Shown here: positions 1-9,326 of the stretch, one piece after another
Layout of the letters: each line of letters starts with the position of its first letter
Position numbering within the stretch: position 1 is the first letter of the stretch
Assembly (NCBI GenBank): GCA_963805645.1
Contig: CAWDVA010000006.1
Coordinates: forward strand, 248,001-312,000
Reading direction: 5' to 3'
DNA length: 64,000 nucleotides
From: CAVXEH01 sp963805645
Lineage (GTDB): Bacteria > Chloroflexota > Limnocylindria > QHBO01
Position numbers and translations under genes: made by a program
The notes under the pieces: generated by a model
What the model saw: only the letters and a program-made list of their open reading frames with translations
What the model was told of the DNA's origin: nothing
The model's database searches: none

Positions 1-707
1 AGGTACGAGCGGACCCAGCCGTACCAGATCAGGTAGAGCAGCATGATGTCGCCATCGAAGAGCCGGGCGGCGAAGCGGCGACCCACGTAGAGGATGATCG
101 CCAGGCCCACGAGGTTCAGGATCGCCTCGTAGGCGAAGAGCGGCACGAAGTGGGTGCTCGCCACGGGGAAGCTGATGGGATCCCAGGGGGTCCCGGCCCG
201 GTGCGCGGCATCGATCTGGATGCCCCACGGCAGGCAGAACGGGAAGCCCTGCGTGCCGCACTGGGTCACCGGCGGGCCGTACAGCTCCTGGTTCACGAAG
301 TTCCCGAGCCGGCCGATGGCCTGCCCCAAAAGGAGCGCCGGGGCAAAGATGTCCAGCCAGCGCGTGAAGACCAGGTGGTTGCGGCGGGTGTACCACCAGA
401 TCGCGGCGGCACCGCCGATGATCGCCCCGGGGATGCCCAGCCCGCCGTTCCAGACCTGCGGAATAAGCAAGGGATCCTTGGAGTAGATGGGGCCCCACTG
501 GTGGATGACGTGGTACAGGCGCGCGGCGATGACCGCCGCAGCGATCACCCACAGGAGCATGGACCAGCCCTGCTCGGGGTCCTCTCCCCGCCGGCGGGCC
601 TCCGCGGTGCCCAGCACCGCGCCCAGCACGACCGCGCTGGCGATGATGATCCCGTACCAGTGGACTTCGAGGAGGCCGATGTGGAAAGCGATCGGATCGA
701 TGAACAT
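1..707 (-). CDS. lgt: Prolipoprotein diacylglyceryl transferase, C-terminus beyond window
   Basis: Integral membrane enzyme that transfers diacylglycerol from phosphatidylglycerol to the lipobox cysteine of prolipoproteins. About 235 codons are visible from the ATG at 707 and the reading frame runs off the window start, so the C-terminus is missing. The family signature GRLGNFVNQELYG lies at about residues 132-144, and hydrophobic segments alternate as in Lgt. It begins 12 bases after the stop of the upstream MFS gene, so the two are probably co-transcribed. A lipoprotein substrate is encoded in this window at 24.6-25.0 kb. The identification is firm. Confidence 0.93.
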   Translation of the reverse strand, partial: MFIDPIAFHIGLLEVHWYGIIIASAVVLGAVLGTAEARRRGEDPEQGWSMLLWVIAAAVIAARLYHVIHQWGPIYSKDPLLIPQVWNGGLGIPGAIIGGAAAIWWYTRRNHLVFTRWLDIFAPALLLGQAIGRLGNFVNQELYGPPVTQCGTQGFPFCLPWGIQIDAAHRAGTPWDPISFPVASTHFVPLFAYEAILNLVGLAIILYVGRRFAARLFDGDIMLLYLIWYGWVRSY

Positions 708-718
708 CGGGCGGCATT

Positions 719-2071
719 CTACTCCGCTGACGGGTCGGGCCCCGGATCGGTCACCGGGTCCACCGGCACGTCAAGGGCCATGGGGTCGATTTCTCCGGAC
801 GTGAGCGCCTCGGCCGCGACCTCCGCGGCTTCCACGCGCCTCGCCTGTCCCGGGAAGCGCTGGAGCGTGCGCAGCGACGGGAAGAGCCAGCTCCACAGTC
901 CGGCGACGGCCATGGTGACCGCCCCGCCCACGAGCACGGCCGGCACCGTCCCGAACCAGGCCGCGGTGACCCCCGATTCGAACTCGCCCAGCTCGTTCGA
1001 CGCGCCGATGAAGACGGCGTTCACCGCGCTCACCCGGCCACGGATCGCGTCCGGGGTGGTGAGCTGCACGAGAAGATGGCGGACGTAGACGCTGACCTGG
1101 TCCGCCGCGCCCAGGACGACGAGCGCGGCGAGGGTGAGCGGGAAGCTCTTCGAGATCCCGAAGACGAGGGTTGAGGCTCCAAAGACGGCCACCCCACCGA
1201 ACATCCACGCGCCAACATGGCGGGTCACCGGGCGCCCGACGAGCACCGCCGCGCAGATCGCCGCGCCCACGGCCGGCGCGGATCGGAGGATCCCCAGGCC
1301 GGTGGGTCCCACCCGCAGGATGTCGCTGGCGTACACGGGCAGGAGCGCGGTGGCGCCGCCGAAGAGGACTGCGAACAGGTCGAGCGAGATGGAGCCCAGG
1401 ACGACGGAATGCGAGCGCACGAAGACCACGCCCGAGAGCACGGTGCGCAGGCTCACCGGTTCACGGACCCGCTCGCTCCGGCCGCCGCCGCGCACCCCCA
1501 GCAGGAGCACGGTCCCGAGCGCCGTCATGGTCGCCACCGTCGCGTAGACGACCGCCGGGCCGGCCAGGAAGAGCAGCCCGCCCAGCGCCGGGCCCGCGAT
1601 GGTGGCGATCTGCCCGGTCGAGGATGTGACCGCGATGGCGTTGCCAAACTCCTCGGTGGGCACCAGGTTCGGGAGGAGCGCCTGGCCGGTGGGCATGCTG
1701 AAGGCGCGCGCCACGCCGAAGAGGGTCATGACCGCGAAGATGGGCCAGGCCGACGGGAGGCCGGCGATGGTCAGGACCGCCAGGAAGACGGCGCAGGCGG
1801 TCAGGAGCCCGTAGCAGGCGGCCATGATCCGGCGCCGATCGAAGTGGTCGGCCGCCTGGCCCGCCGGCAGAACCAGGACGACGAAGGGCAGGAACTGCGA
1901 CAGACCGATGAGCCCCAGGTCGAGCGGATTTCGCGTCAGCTCGTAGACCTGGTAGCCCAGCGCCACGATGAGCATCTGCGACCCAAAGGCCCCCGCCAGG
2001 CGAGCCGCCAGGTAGCGCCGGAAGTCCGCGTGGCGCAGGACGGGAGGCAGGCGTCGGGTCATGGGCCGCAC
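719..2071 (-). CDS. MFS transporter, enterobactin-exporter (EntS) type
   Basis: A 450-residue major facilitator with about twelve hydrophobic segments. The motif A variant GQAADHFDRRRIM sits at residues 71-83 between helices 2 and 3, as in the MFS_3/EntS-like exporters. Met4 is an alternative start. The substrate cannot be told from sequence; relatives export siderophores or drugs. The gene is divergent from the next MFS gene across about 100 bases and precedes lgt by 12 bases. The C-terminal tail after about residue 410 is acidic and Pro-rich, and is probably cytoplasmic. Confidence 0.85.
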   Translation of the reverse strand: MRPMTRRLPPVLRHADFRRYLAARLAGAFGSQMLIVALGYQVYELTRNPLDLGLIGLSQFLPFVVLVLPAGQAADHFDRRRIMAACYGLLTACAVFLAVLTIAGLPSAWPIFAVMTLFGVARAFSMPTGQALLPNLVPTEEFGNAIAVTSSTGQIATIAGPALGGLLFLAGPAVVYATVATMTALGTVLLLGVRGGGRSERVREPVSLRTVLSGVVFVRSHSVVLGSISLDLFAVLFGGATALLPVYASDILRVGPTGLGILRSAPAVGAAICAAVLVGRPVTRHVGAWMFGGVAVFGASTLVFGISKSFPLTLAALVVLGAADQVSVYVRHLLVQLTTPDAIRGRVSAVNAVFIGASNELGEFESGVTAAWFGTVPAVLVGGAVTMAVAGLWSWLFPSLRTLQRFPGQARRVEAAEVAAEALTSGEIDPMALDVPVDPVTDPGPDPSAE

Positions 2072-2169
2072 ACGTTACCGCAGTCAATCCGCAGACCCGG
2101 GCCGTTAGGGTCTGGACGAGTGTCGCGGCAATGCGTATGGTCCGCGGCCTGGAGGAGGGAGCCCCGCCC

Positions 2170-3495
2170 ATGTCCGGTGCGAGTCCAGCAGCCAGCCCCG
2201 TCCCGTCGCGCGCGCGGCTGCCCCTGAACCAGCTCCTCACGCTGTCCATCTACTGGTTCGGCATCCAGACCATCTGGGGCGGCCTGAACACCATCATCAT
2301 CCCGGGGCGGCTCGACACCCTGTCGCGCGATACCCAGGGGCTCCTGCTGGCGCTGATCATGATCGCGGGCGCCGTGGCGCCCATCGTCGTGCAGCCGACG
2401 GTGGGGGTGATCAGCGACTACACCGTGACGCGCTGGGGACGGCGCAAGCCCTACATCGTCATCGGCACCCTGCTGGACATGGTGTTCCTGGCGGGCCTCG
2501 CGATCTCGAGCGACTTCGTGGCCATGATGGCCTTCTACTTCCTGCTCCAGGTGAGCTCGAACTTCGCCCAGGGCCCGTTCCAGGGCTACGTCCCAGATCT
2601 TGTTCCCGCGAACCAGGTGGGGACTGCCAGCGGGCTGATGGGGCTGATGCTGACCGTGGGGACGATCGCCGGCGTGGGACTCGCGACCGCAGGCGGCTTC
2701 ATCGGCAACAAGGAGCTCGCGACCATGGCCCTCGGGGGCGTCGAGCTGGTGACCATGATCGTCCTGGTCGCCACCGTGAACGAGGGCAGCACCGCTCCGC
2801 GGCGGACGCAGGGATGGCGCCAGGTCGCCCTGTCAGCCTGGGGTCGCGACATCCTGCAGCAGCGGAACGTGCTGTGGCTGCTGCTCGTTCGCCTGCTGTT
2901 CCTGGGCGCCTACAACTCGACCCTGATCGCCGTGGGCTACTTCCGACGGTCGCATGGCCTCTCCGACACCGATGCCGACACCACCGTGTTCATCGGCACG
3001 GCGATCGTTGGCGTGTCGACCGCGCTCGCCGCGCTCCCCGGGGGCCGTCTGTCGGATCGGTGGGGCCGACGCCCGGTGATCTGGCTCGCCGCGGCGGTGG
3101 CGTTCGTCGGGCTCAGCGGCGTGGCGATCGCGCCGACTCCGGCCCTGGCCATTGCGGCGTGGGTGCCCTTCGGCATCGGGATGGGCATCTTCCTGTCGGC
3201 CGACTGGGCGCTGATGGCCGACGTGATCCCCAAGGCCACCGCCGGCAGGTACATGGGAATCCTGAACGCGGGGACAGCCATGGCCGGGCCGGTGTTCATC
3301 ATCATCGCCGGACCCCTGCAGGACCTGGTCGCGGCCAGCGTGAGCGATCCGCTGGGGCCACGGGCGGCCATGGGCATGGCAGCCCTCTTCGTGGCGGGAG
3401 CGGCGCTGGTCCTGACGCGGGTCGACCCGCGGCGCGTCGAGGAGGGCGCCGATCTCGACGCACGGCCGCTCGAGCCGGTGCCTGCGCCGGCATGA
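2170..3495 (+). CDS. MFS transporter, sugar/SLC45-like
   Basis: A 441-residue twelve-helix MFS protein. The loop DYTVTRWGRRKPYI at about residues 83-96, and its C-half counterpart GGRLSDRWGRRPVI, resemble the sugar/cation symporter-like branch of the MFS. I chose ATG 2170 rather than the in-frame ATG at 2131 because GGAGGAGGGA lies about 10 bases upstream of it. The stop overlaps the start of the downstream acyltransferase (ATGA), so the two are translationally coupled. The substrate is unknown; a sugar or other polar metabolite is a guess. Confidence 0.85.
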   Translation: MSGASPAASPVPSRARLPLNQLLTLSIYWFGIQTIWGGLNTIIIPGRLDTLSRDTQGLLLALIMIAGAVAPIVVQPTVGVISDYTVTRWGRRKPYIVIGTLLDMVFLAGLAISSDFVAMMAFYFLLQVSSNFAQGPFQGYVPDLVPANQVGTASGLMGLMLTVGTIAGVGLATAGGFIGNKELATMALGGVELVTMIVLVATVNEGSTAPRRTQGWRQVALSAWGRDILQQRNVLWLLLVRLLFLGAYNSTLIAVGYFRRSHGLSDTDADTTVFIGTAIVGVSTALAALPGGRLSDRWGRRPVIWLAAAVAFVGLSGVAIAPTPALAIAAWVPFGIGMGIFLSADWALMADVIPKATAGRYMGILNAGTAMAGPVFIIIAGPLQDLVAASVSDPLGPRAAMGMAALFVAGAALVLTRVDPRRVEEGADLDARPLEPVPAPA

Positions 3496-4265
3496 GCGAT
3501 TCCGTGGAGGAGCGCGCGCGGCGGACAGGCCCGCGGGCGCTGTCCGTGCGGGTGACGCCGCGGTATCGGCTCATGCGCTGGGTGGACCGGCTGGTGGTGG
3601 GCACGATCTTCTCCGTGGGGGCGGACGGCCTCGACACGTGGCCGGCGCCGCCCTTCCAGCTGGTCTGCAACCATCACGCCGGCTGGGACCCGATGCTCGT
3701 CATCGCGGTGACGCCGGCCGTCCCGCGGATCAGCTGGTTCGGCCCGCGCGAGGCGGACTTCGGTCACGGCTTCAAGAACCGCGTCATGGCCTTCTTCGGC
3801 GGCGTCATCCCGTTCAACCCGGAGAAGACGACCCTCGTCTCCGCGGTGCGGGCCGTGCGGCGCGTCTTCGAGGCTGGCGGCGTGCTGGGCATCTTCGCGG
3901 AGGGACGCGTGGGGTTCCGCGAGTCGTCACTGCTGCCCTTCGAGGACGGCGCAGTCGCCTTCGCAACAGCCTCCGGCGTGCCCATCGTCCCGTGTGCCAT
4001 CGTGGGAAGCACGAACCTGTGGTTCCGCCGGCGCGTCACGGTGCGCTTCGGTCCGCCCATTGCCACCGACGGCATGCGGGGAGCGGTTGGCCGCGCGGAG
4101 CTCGAGGAGCGGGTGCGTGCCGGGCTCCTGGCACTCATGCCGGATGCCGAGCCGTCCCTCCCGCGCCGGCGCCCGCTCGCCTGGATCGGCACGATCCTCG
4201 ACGGCGCAGAGGATCGCGCGCGCCGCGCCGGCGAGAAGGCGCCGCCCTCCCGAGGCGCCCGCTGA
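3492..4265 (+). CDS. 1-acyl-glycerol-3-phosphate acyltransferase family (PlsC-like)
   Basis: A 257-residue member of the LPLAT/PlsC superfamily, which acylates lysophosphatidic acid or a related lysolipid at the membrane. The HX4D catalytic motif is seen as HHAGWD at residues 61-66, and the substrate-binding FAEGR motif follows at about residues 135-140. The start overlaps the stop of the MFS gene by ATGA. The C-terminal 40 residues are basic and probably not part of the catalytic fold. The acyl acceptor is not determinable, so this may not be the housekeeping plsC. Confidence 0.85.
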   Translation: MSDSVEERARRTGPRALSVRVTPRYRLMRWVDRLVVGTIFSVGADGLDTWPAPPFQLVCNHHAGWDPMLVIAVTPAVPRISWFGPREADFGHGFKNRVMAFFGGVIPFNPEKTTLVSAVRAVRRVFEAGGVLGIFAEGRVGFRESSLLPFEDGAVAFATASGVPIVPCAIVGSTNLWFRRRVTVRFGPPIATDGMRGAVGRAELEERVRAGLLALMPDAEPSLPRRRPLAWIGTILDGAEDRARRAGEKAPPSRGAR

Positions 4266-4294
4266 CGCCTCCGGCGCGCTAGGATCATGACCCC

Positions 4295-4570
4295 ATGCTC
4301 CTGCCGCTGCTGTGGACCGTGTTCGTGGTGCTCGCCGTGATCGGCTTCGGGATGATCGCGGCGTACTGGCTCGACGTCCAGGACCGCCCCGACCTGTCGT
4401 ACTGGCGGCGGGTCGGGTACTCGGTTGCCGTGATCATCTTCCCGATCACCATCCCGCTCTACGCGCTCTCGAGCGGGGCGGGGTGGCCGCGAGTGCTCCG
4501 AATCGCTGCCTTCGTGCCCGTGCTGGCCCTCGCACTCTTCTTCTCATTCCTGTTCGGCGTGATCCATTGA
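4295..4570 (+). CDS. Small membrane protein, unknown
   Basis: A 91-residue protein with three hydrophobic segments: about 3-26, 42-62 and 68-88. The loop between the first two contains a DVQDRPDLSYWRR stretch. It lies 29 bases after the acyltransferase and 28 bases before the dipeptidase, all on the same strand. I do not recognise a family. Coding support is the clean hydrophobic pattern and the close fit between neighbours. Confidence 0.65.
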   Translation: MLLPLLWTVFVVLAVIGFGMIAAYWLDVQDRPDLSYWRRVGYSVAVIIFPITIPLYALSSGAGWPRVLRIAAFVPVLALALFFSFLFGVIH

Positions 4571-4598
4571 GCCCGCGGTCCCCGGCTATCATCGACGC

Positions 4599-6020
4599 AT
4601 GACACTGGAGATGACCGCGGCCACCGACGCCGCGCTTGACCATGCGCGCGCCGGCCGCGAGAAGACCCTCGCCGACCTGGATGAGCTCCTGCGCATCGAA
4701 TCGGTGAGCGCCGACCCCGCGCGGGATGGCGCGGTGCGCGAGGCGGCGCGCTGGGTCATGGATCGCCTGGAGAGCATCGGCTTCGAGCATGTCGCGGCAC
4801 ACGAGACCTCCGGCCATCCCATCATCACCGCCGACTGGCTCCATGCCGGCGAGGACCGGCCCACGGTCCTCGTCTACTGCCACTACGACGTCCAGCCCTC
4901 CGACCCGGAGGAGGAGTGGGTCCGGCCACCCTTCGAGCCACGGCACGAGGATGGGCGAATCTACGCGCGGGGCGCCGGTGACGACAAGGGCCAGCTGGTC
5001 ATCCACCTGCGCGCCGCCGAGGCCTGGATGCGGACCGCCGGCCGCCTGCCGCTGAACGTGCGGATCTTCTTCGAGGGTGACGAGGAGGTTGGGTCGGAGC
5101 CGGCCGACCGCTTCATCCTGGAGCACCCCGAGCTCCTGGCTGCCGACGTCTGCGTGGTGAGCGACACCGGGATGCAGGACGACGACGGCACACCGGCGCT
5201 GACCTACGGCCTGCGGGGGATCGCCTACTTCGAGGTGAAGGTCTCGGGCCCGTTCCAGGACCTGCACTCGGGCGAGTACGGCGGCGCCATTGCCAACCCG
5301 GCCAACGTGCTGGTCAAGATGCTCGCCAGCCTGCAGGACGAGCGTGGCCGGGTCACCATTCCCGGCTTCTACGACCGCGTTCGCCCGCTGACCGATGCCG
5401 ACCGCACCGCGTACGCCGAGATCCCGTTCGACCCGGAGGAGCTGCGCGACGCCGTGGAGGTGCCGGCGCTCTGGGACGGGGAGGAGGGCTACAGCGTCCT
5501 CGAGCGCCTGTCGGCACGCCCAACCTTCGACATCAACGGGATGTGGGGTGGCTACTCGGGCGATGGAGCCAAGACGATCATCCCGGCCTGGGCGGCGGCG
5601 AAGTTCAGCACCCGCCTGGTCCCGGACCAGGACTTCCACGAGATCGAGCGGATCGTGGTGGACCACCTGAGGTCGATCGCGCCGCCGGAGGTGCGGGTCG
5701 ACGTGCGGGTGATCCACGGCGGCGCCCCAGCCCTGACCACGCTCGACCACCCGGCCGTGGCCGTGGCCGCCGACGCCCTGGAGGCGGCCTTCGGCCGGAG
5801 GCCCGTCTTCCTGCGCAGCGGTGGATCCATCCCGGTCGTCGCGGCGCTGGAGGCTCATGCCGGCCTGAAATCCGTCCTCGTGGGCTTCGCCTCGCCGAAC
5901 GGCAACTTCCATGCCCCCAACGAGTGGATGCCCGAGGCGAACGTCCACGTCGGCATCGAGGCCATCGTCCGGCTGTGGGGCGCAATGGGCGAGATGACGG
6001 GAGCGCGGCTGCGAGGCTGA
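4599..6020 (+). CDS. M20-family dipeptidase
   Basis: A 473-residue zinc peptidase of the M20/M25/M40 family, in the dipeptidase subgroup that acts on small peptides in the cytoplasm. Metal and catalytic motifs are visible: YCHYDVQP with His95 and Asp97, the GDDKGQ motif with the bridging Asp near residue 128, and the FEGDEEVGSE glutamate pair near 162. The length is usual for the family. The start is ATG 4599. It is followed within 12 bases by a regulator gene. Confidence 0.93.
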   Translation: MTLEMTAATDAALDHARAGREKTLADLDELLRIESVSADPARDGAVREAARWVMDRLESIGFEHVAAHETSGHPIITADWLHAGEDRPTVLVYCHYDVQPSDPEEEWVRPPFEPRHEDGRIYARGAGDDKGQLVIHLRAAEAWMRTAGRLPLNVRIFFEGDEEVGSEPADRFILEHPELLAADVCVVSDTGMQDDDGTPALTYGLRGIAYFEVKVSGPFQDLHSGEYGGAIANPANVLVKMLASLQDERGRVTIPGFYDRVRPLTDADRTAYAEIPFDPEELRDAVEVPALWDGEEGYSVLERLSARPTFDINGMWGGYSGDGAKTIIPAWAAAKFSTRLVPDQDFHEIERIVVDHLRSIAPPEVRVDVRVIHGGAPALTTLDHPAVAVAADALEAAFGRRPVFLRSGGSIPVVAALEAHAGLKSVLVGFASPNGNFHAPNEWMPEANVHVGIEAIVRLWGAMGEMTGARLRG

Positions 6021-6031
6021 CGTCGGTGGAG

Positions 6032-6748
6032 ATGGCGGAACGCGACGATCCCTGGCTTCCGATTGGCGCCGCGAGCCGGCTGGTTGGGGTCGGCCCGGAC
6101 ACGCTGCGTCGCTGGGCCGACGCCGGCAAGGTCCAGAGCTACCAGACCGCGGGCGGCCACCGGCGGTTCCTGCGCTCGAGCCTCGAGGCGATCACCAGCA
6201 CCTCGCGCCGGCCGCGCTACGAGACCGGGCAGCTTCCCGATGCGGCATCCACCATCGTGGGCGACGTGCAGCGTCGCATGCAGCGCACCGGGTACGCGGG
6301 CATGCCCTGGCAGTCGCGTCTCTCTGCCGACCAGCGCGCCGACTTCCGCCGCTGGGGGCAGCGAACCTTCAACCTGGTGATCGAGTACGTGGCCGCAACC
6401 AGGCGGAGCGAGCGTGACCTGCTGCTCGAAGAGGCCGAGCGGATGGGCTCCCTGTATGGGCACGAGGCGTCGGGCGCCGGGCTGACGCTGGCCGAGGCGG
6501 TCGAGGCGTTCCTCTTCTATCGCTCCCCGGTCCTCGAGGCGATCCTCGCCCATCTTCGCCGTCGCGTCGCGGAGGTCTCGCAGGTCACCGCCGCGGTGCA
6601 CGAGGCGAACGCCGCCATCGACCAGGTCCTGGTGGCGCTGGTGGCCTCCTATCGCGAGCGCGCGCCCGAGGAGGACCGCCCGGCGGACGCCGGCAATCGC
6701 AAGAGCGCTCGCCCGCCGCGCGCGAATCGGCCGGCTAGCCGACGCTGA
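6032..6748 (+). CDS. Excisionase/MerR-type HTH protein with helical sensor-like domain
   Basis: A 238-residue protein. Residues about 8-55 form a MerR/excisionase-type winged helix (IGAASRLVGVGPDTLRRWAD, then a GGHRRF wing). After a linker of about 40 residues, residues 95-210 are a predicted all-helical domain that looks like the helical N-terminal domains of RsbR or PucR-type regulators. It may therefore be a one-component sensor. GTG 6026 is an alternative start. The 3' end overlaps the convergent M24 peptidase by 14 bases. The effector is unknown. Confidence 0.75.
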   Translation: MAERDDPWLPIGAASRLVGVGPDTLRRWADAGKVQSYQTAGGHRRFLRSSLEAITSTSRRPRYETGQLPDAASTIVGDVQRRMQRTGYAGMPWQSRLSADQRADFRRWGQRTFNLVIEYVAATRRSERDLLLEEAERMGSLYGHEASGAGLTLAEAVEAFLFYRSPVLEAILAHLRRRVAEVSQVTAAVHEANAAIDQVLVALVASYRERAPEEDRPADAGNRKSARPPRANRPASRR

Positions 6749-7880
6749 GCAGATCGCGCGAGGAGCGGTTCAGCACCTCGCTGCCATCGGGCGTGCACAC
6801 CACGATGTCCTCGATGCGTGCGCCCCACTGCCCGCCAAGGTAGATTCCGGGCTCCACGCTGAACGCCTCTCCGGCGCGCAAGGGCTCGGCATTGCCCTCG
6901 ACGATGTACGGCTCCTCGTGGGTCTCCATCCCGATGCCGTGGCCGGTGCGATGGACGAAGGCGTCGCCATAGCCGGCCTCCGCAATCAGCCGCCGGGCGG
7001 CCCGGTCGACGTCCTGCGCGGAAACCCCCGGGGTGACGGTGCTGGCTGCCGCGAGCTGCGCCTGGAGCAGCACCTCGTACAGGCGGTGGAAGGCCGTCGG
7101 AACGTCGCCAACGAAGACCGTCCGCGTCGTGTCGGACCCGTAGCCGCGCCGGGTGCCGCCGATGTCGAGGACCACCGCGTCCCCGGCGGTGATGACCCGC
7201 TCGCCCGGCTCATGGTGGGGCGATGCGCTGTTCGGCCCCGAGCCCACGATGGCGAAGTCGGCCGTGTCGTGGCCGGCCTCGAGGAGGAGCTCGCGGATGC
7301 GCGCCGACACGTCTCGCTCGGTGCGGCCGCTGAAGCGCTCGCCGCGGATCGCGTCCATGGCCGCATCGGCGGCACGGGCCGCGGCCCGCAGGCGGTCCAC
7401 CTCCGCCTTCGACTTGAGCCGGCGCAGGGCGCTCATGGCGGGCGAGGCCACGACCAGCTCGGCAGGGTCGAGCGCGGAACGCAGCCGCAGGGCGAAGCGC
7501 GCCCACATCTGGTCCTGCACGGCCACCCGCAGGGCCTGCTCGGCGAGAATCTCGCGCACCAGCGCGAAGGGATCGTCGGTCTCCTCCCACGGGACCATGA
7601 CGATCCGATCGGCGAGCTCGCCCAGCTCGTGGCGTGCCAGCGGCTCCTCGAGCAGCGGCAGCACCAGGCTCGGGCTGCCGTGCGCGGGGACGACGAGGCA
7701 GGTGAGCCGCTCGAGGGCCGGAGCCGCGTAGCCGAGCAGGTACGTGTAGTCGGGAGAGGGAGTGATGAGCAGCGCATCGATGTCGCGGGCAGTCGCCTCG
7801 CGGGCGGCGCGCCGCAGGCGCTCGGCGTGGACGGAGGGCGCGAAGCGCGCCTGGGCGAATCCGGTGCTCATGGCGCGCAC
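6735..7880 (-). CDS. Xaa-Pro aminopeptidase (M24 family)
   Basis: A 381-residue pita-bread metallopeptidase that removes N-terminal residues preceding proline. The five metal ligands of the M24 family are visible in the right order: Asp in VVLDIGGT, Asp in GSDTTRT, His in HRTGHGIG, Glu in SVEPGIY and Glu in RIEDIV. The N-terminal half is a creatinase-like domain. Met4 (7871) may be the real start. The gene begins 8 bases after the JAMM peptidase gene ends, making it the last gene of the minus-strand sulfur cluster. Its link to that pathway is positional only. Confidence 0.9.
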   Translation of the reverse strand: MRAMSTGFAQARFAPSVHAERLRRAAREATARDIDALLITPSPDYTYLLGYAAPALERLTCLVVPAHGSPSLVLPLLEEPLARHELGELADRIVMVPWEETDDPFALVREILAEQALRVAVQDQMWARFALRLRSALDPAELVVASPAMSALRRLKSKAEVDRLRAAARAADAAMDAIRGERFSGRTERDVSARIRELLLEAGHDTADFAIVGSGPNSASPHHEPGERVITAGDAVVLDIGGTRRGYGSDTTRTVFVGDVPTAFHRLYEVLLQAQLAAASTVTPGVSAQDVDRAARRLIAEAGYGDAFVHRTGHGIGMETHEEPYIVEGNAEPLRAGEAFSVEPGIYLGGQWGARIEDIVVCTPDGSEVLNRSSRDLLSVG

Positions 7881-7888
7881 AGCGTACG

Positions 7889-8338
7889 CTACCGGACCGT
7901 CAGCGGCACCTCGTCAGCCAGGCCGTCGGTGATCCGCCAGGCCCGCAGCGCACGCTCCGGCGGCGCATCGGCATCGGCCAGCGTGGCCAGCACGTAGAAC
8001 GCGTCGGGATACATCGCTGCGCGCCGGTCCGTGGCGGAGGGCACCGCGGGCGAGCGGGTGTGCGAATGGAAGATGGCAACCAGGTCCTCGCCGGCATCCT
8101 CGATCGCGAACACGACGCGCACCAGGTCGTCGGGATGGACGCTGTAGCGCAGGGGCGATGCCTCCGCGTTGCGAGCCGGATGGAACGCGGTGGCGACGCC
8201 ATCGGCGAGGGAGCCGGCCAGCAGGCCGCAGGCCTCGTTCGGCAGCTCCGCGCGCGCATGGTGGATCATCGCCTCGGCCACCGTTCGCGGGATCACCAGT
8301 CCCACCGCGGCCGGCGCCTCGCTCCCCGCGCTCACCAC
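7889..8338 (-). CDS. mec: JAMM/MPN metallopeptidase, Mec-like (M67)
   Basis: A 149-residue JAB1/MPN zinc peptidase. The JAMM motif is complete: Glu35 in PNEACGLL, then H91-x-H93-x10-D104. In mycobacteria the Mec homologue releases cysteine from the CysO-cysteine adduct. The setting here (E1, GG-tailed sulfur carrier, cysteine synthase, JAMM peptidase) is the same pathway. There are two consecutive GTG codons at 8338 and 8335; the second overlaps the cysteine synthase stop as GTGA. Besides cleaving the carrier-cysteine bond, it may also process the carrier precursor, which ends in two residues after Gly-Gly. Confidence 0.88.
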   Translation of the reverse strand: MVSAGSEAPAAVGLVIPRTVAEAMIHHARAELPNEACGLLAGSLADGVATAFHPARNAEASPLRYSVHPDDLVRVVFAIEDAGEDLVAIFHSHTRSPAVPSATDRRAAMYPDAFYVLATLADADAPPERALRAWRITDGLADEVPLTVR

Positions 8339-9312
8339 AGGACGGAGCCTTCCAGCTCGTCCTCCAGCTCGTCGAGGTCACGGGTCCACAGGTCGGTGGA
8401 CAGGTACTTCCAGCCGGCATCGGCCAGCAGGACCACCACCGATCCGCGGTCCATGTCGCGGGCGACCTTCACCGCCACGGCAACAGCGGCGCCGCAGGAG
8501 AGCCCGGCGAAGATCCCCTCTTCGCGCGTCAGGCGCCGCAGGCCGATCACCGCGTCGCGGTTGCTGACCAGGTACTTGTCGTCGAGGATGGCCCGGTCGA
8601 GGACCGGGGGCACGAACCCCTCGTCCAGCGAGCGAAGGCCCTGCACCAGCTCCCCGGGGAGCGGCTCCGCGGCGACGATGCGTACGTCCGGCCGCACCCG
8701 CTTCAGGTAGCGCCCGACGCCGGTGAGCGTGCCGCCCGTTCCGAGGCCGGCGACGAAGACGTCCACGTCGGGGACCTGCTCCAGGATCTCGGGGCCGGTC
8801 GTCTCCTCGTGGGCGCGCGGGTTCGCCTCGTTGCCGTACTGGTACGGCATGTACAGGGTCGGATCGGCGGCGGCGAGCTCCAGGGCCATGCGGATCGCCC
8901 CATTGCTGCCCTCGGCGCCCGGCGAGTAGACGATCTCAGCGCCGAAGAGCTGCAGGAGCTGGGTCCGCTCCGGCGTGGTGTTCTCCGGCATCACGATCCG
9001 CACCGGGTGTCCCATTCGCGCCCCGATCATGGCCAGGCTGATCCCGGTGTTGCCGCTCGACGGCTCCAGGATGGTCTGGCCCGGCTTCAGCGCGCCGGAG
9101 CGCACGGCATCGGCGAGCATGGCCCGCGCCACCCGGTCCTTCACCGAGCCGGTGGGGTTCGCGCCCTCCAGCTTGGCGAACAGGTGCACGCGCGGACTGG
9201 GCGACAGGCGCCGCAGCTCCACCATGGGCGTGTTCCCGATGGATTCGACCACGTTGGCCCACGGCGGCGCGGGCGCGCCCGGACGGGCGCCGAGACGGGC
9301 ATGGATCGCCAC
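8332..9312 (-). CDS. cysM: Cysteine synthase, CysM type
   Basis: A 326-residue PLP enzyme that makes cysteine from an activated serine and, in this context, probably a protein thiocarboxylate. The PLP lysine is K58 in GSVKDR; the PSSGNTG substrate loop and the GTGGT phosphate-binding loop are present. The GTG start at 9312 follows GAGGA and lies 15 bases after the carrier gene stop. The upstream part of the open frame is only a shadow of the carrier gene. The neighbourhood favours CysM using a carrier-bound sulfur donor rather than free sulfide. Substrate preference (O-phosphoserine or O-acetylserine) is not decided by what I can see. Confidence 0.92.
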   Translation of the reverse strand: MAIHARLGARPGAPAPPWANVVESIGNTPMVELRRLSPSPRVHLFAKLEGANPTGSVKDRVARAMLADAVRSGALKPGQTILEPSSGNTGISLAMIGARMGHPVRIVMPENTTPERTQLLQLFGAEIVYSPGAEGSNGAIRMALELAAADPTLYMPYQYGNEANPRAHEETTGPEILEQVPDVDVFVAGLGTGGTLTGVGRYLKRVRPDVRIVAAEPLPGELVQGLRSLDEGFVPPVLDRAILDDKYLVSNRDAVIGLRRLTREEGIFAGLSCGAAVAVAVKVARDMDRGSVVVLLADAGWKYLSTDLWTRDLDELEDELEGSVLW

Positions 9313-9326
9313 GGAACGGATCGTCC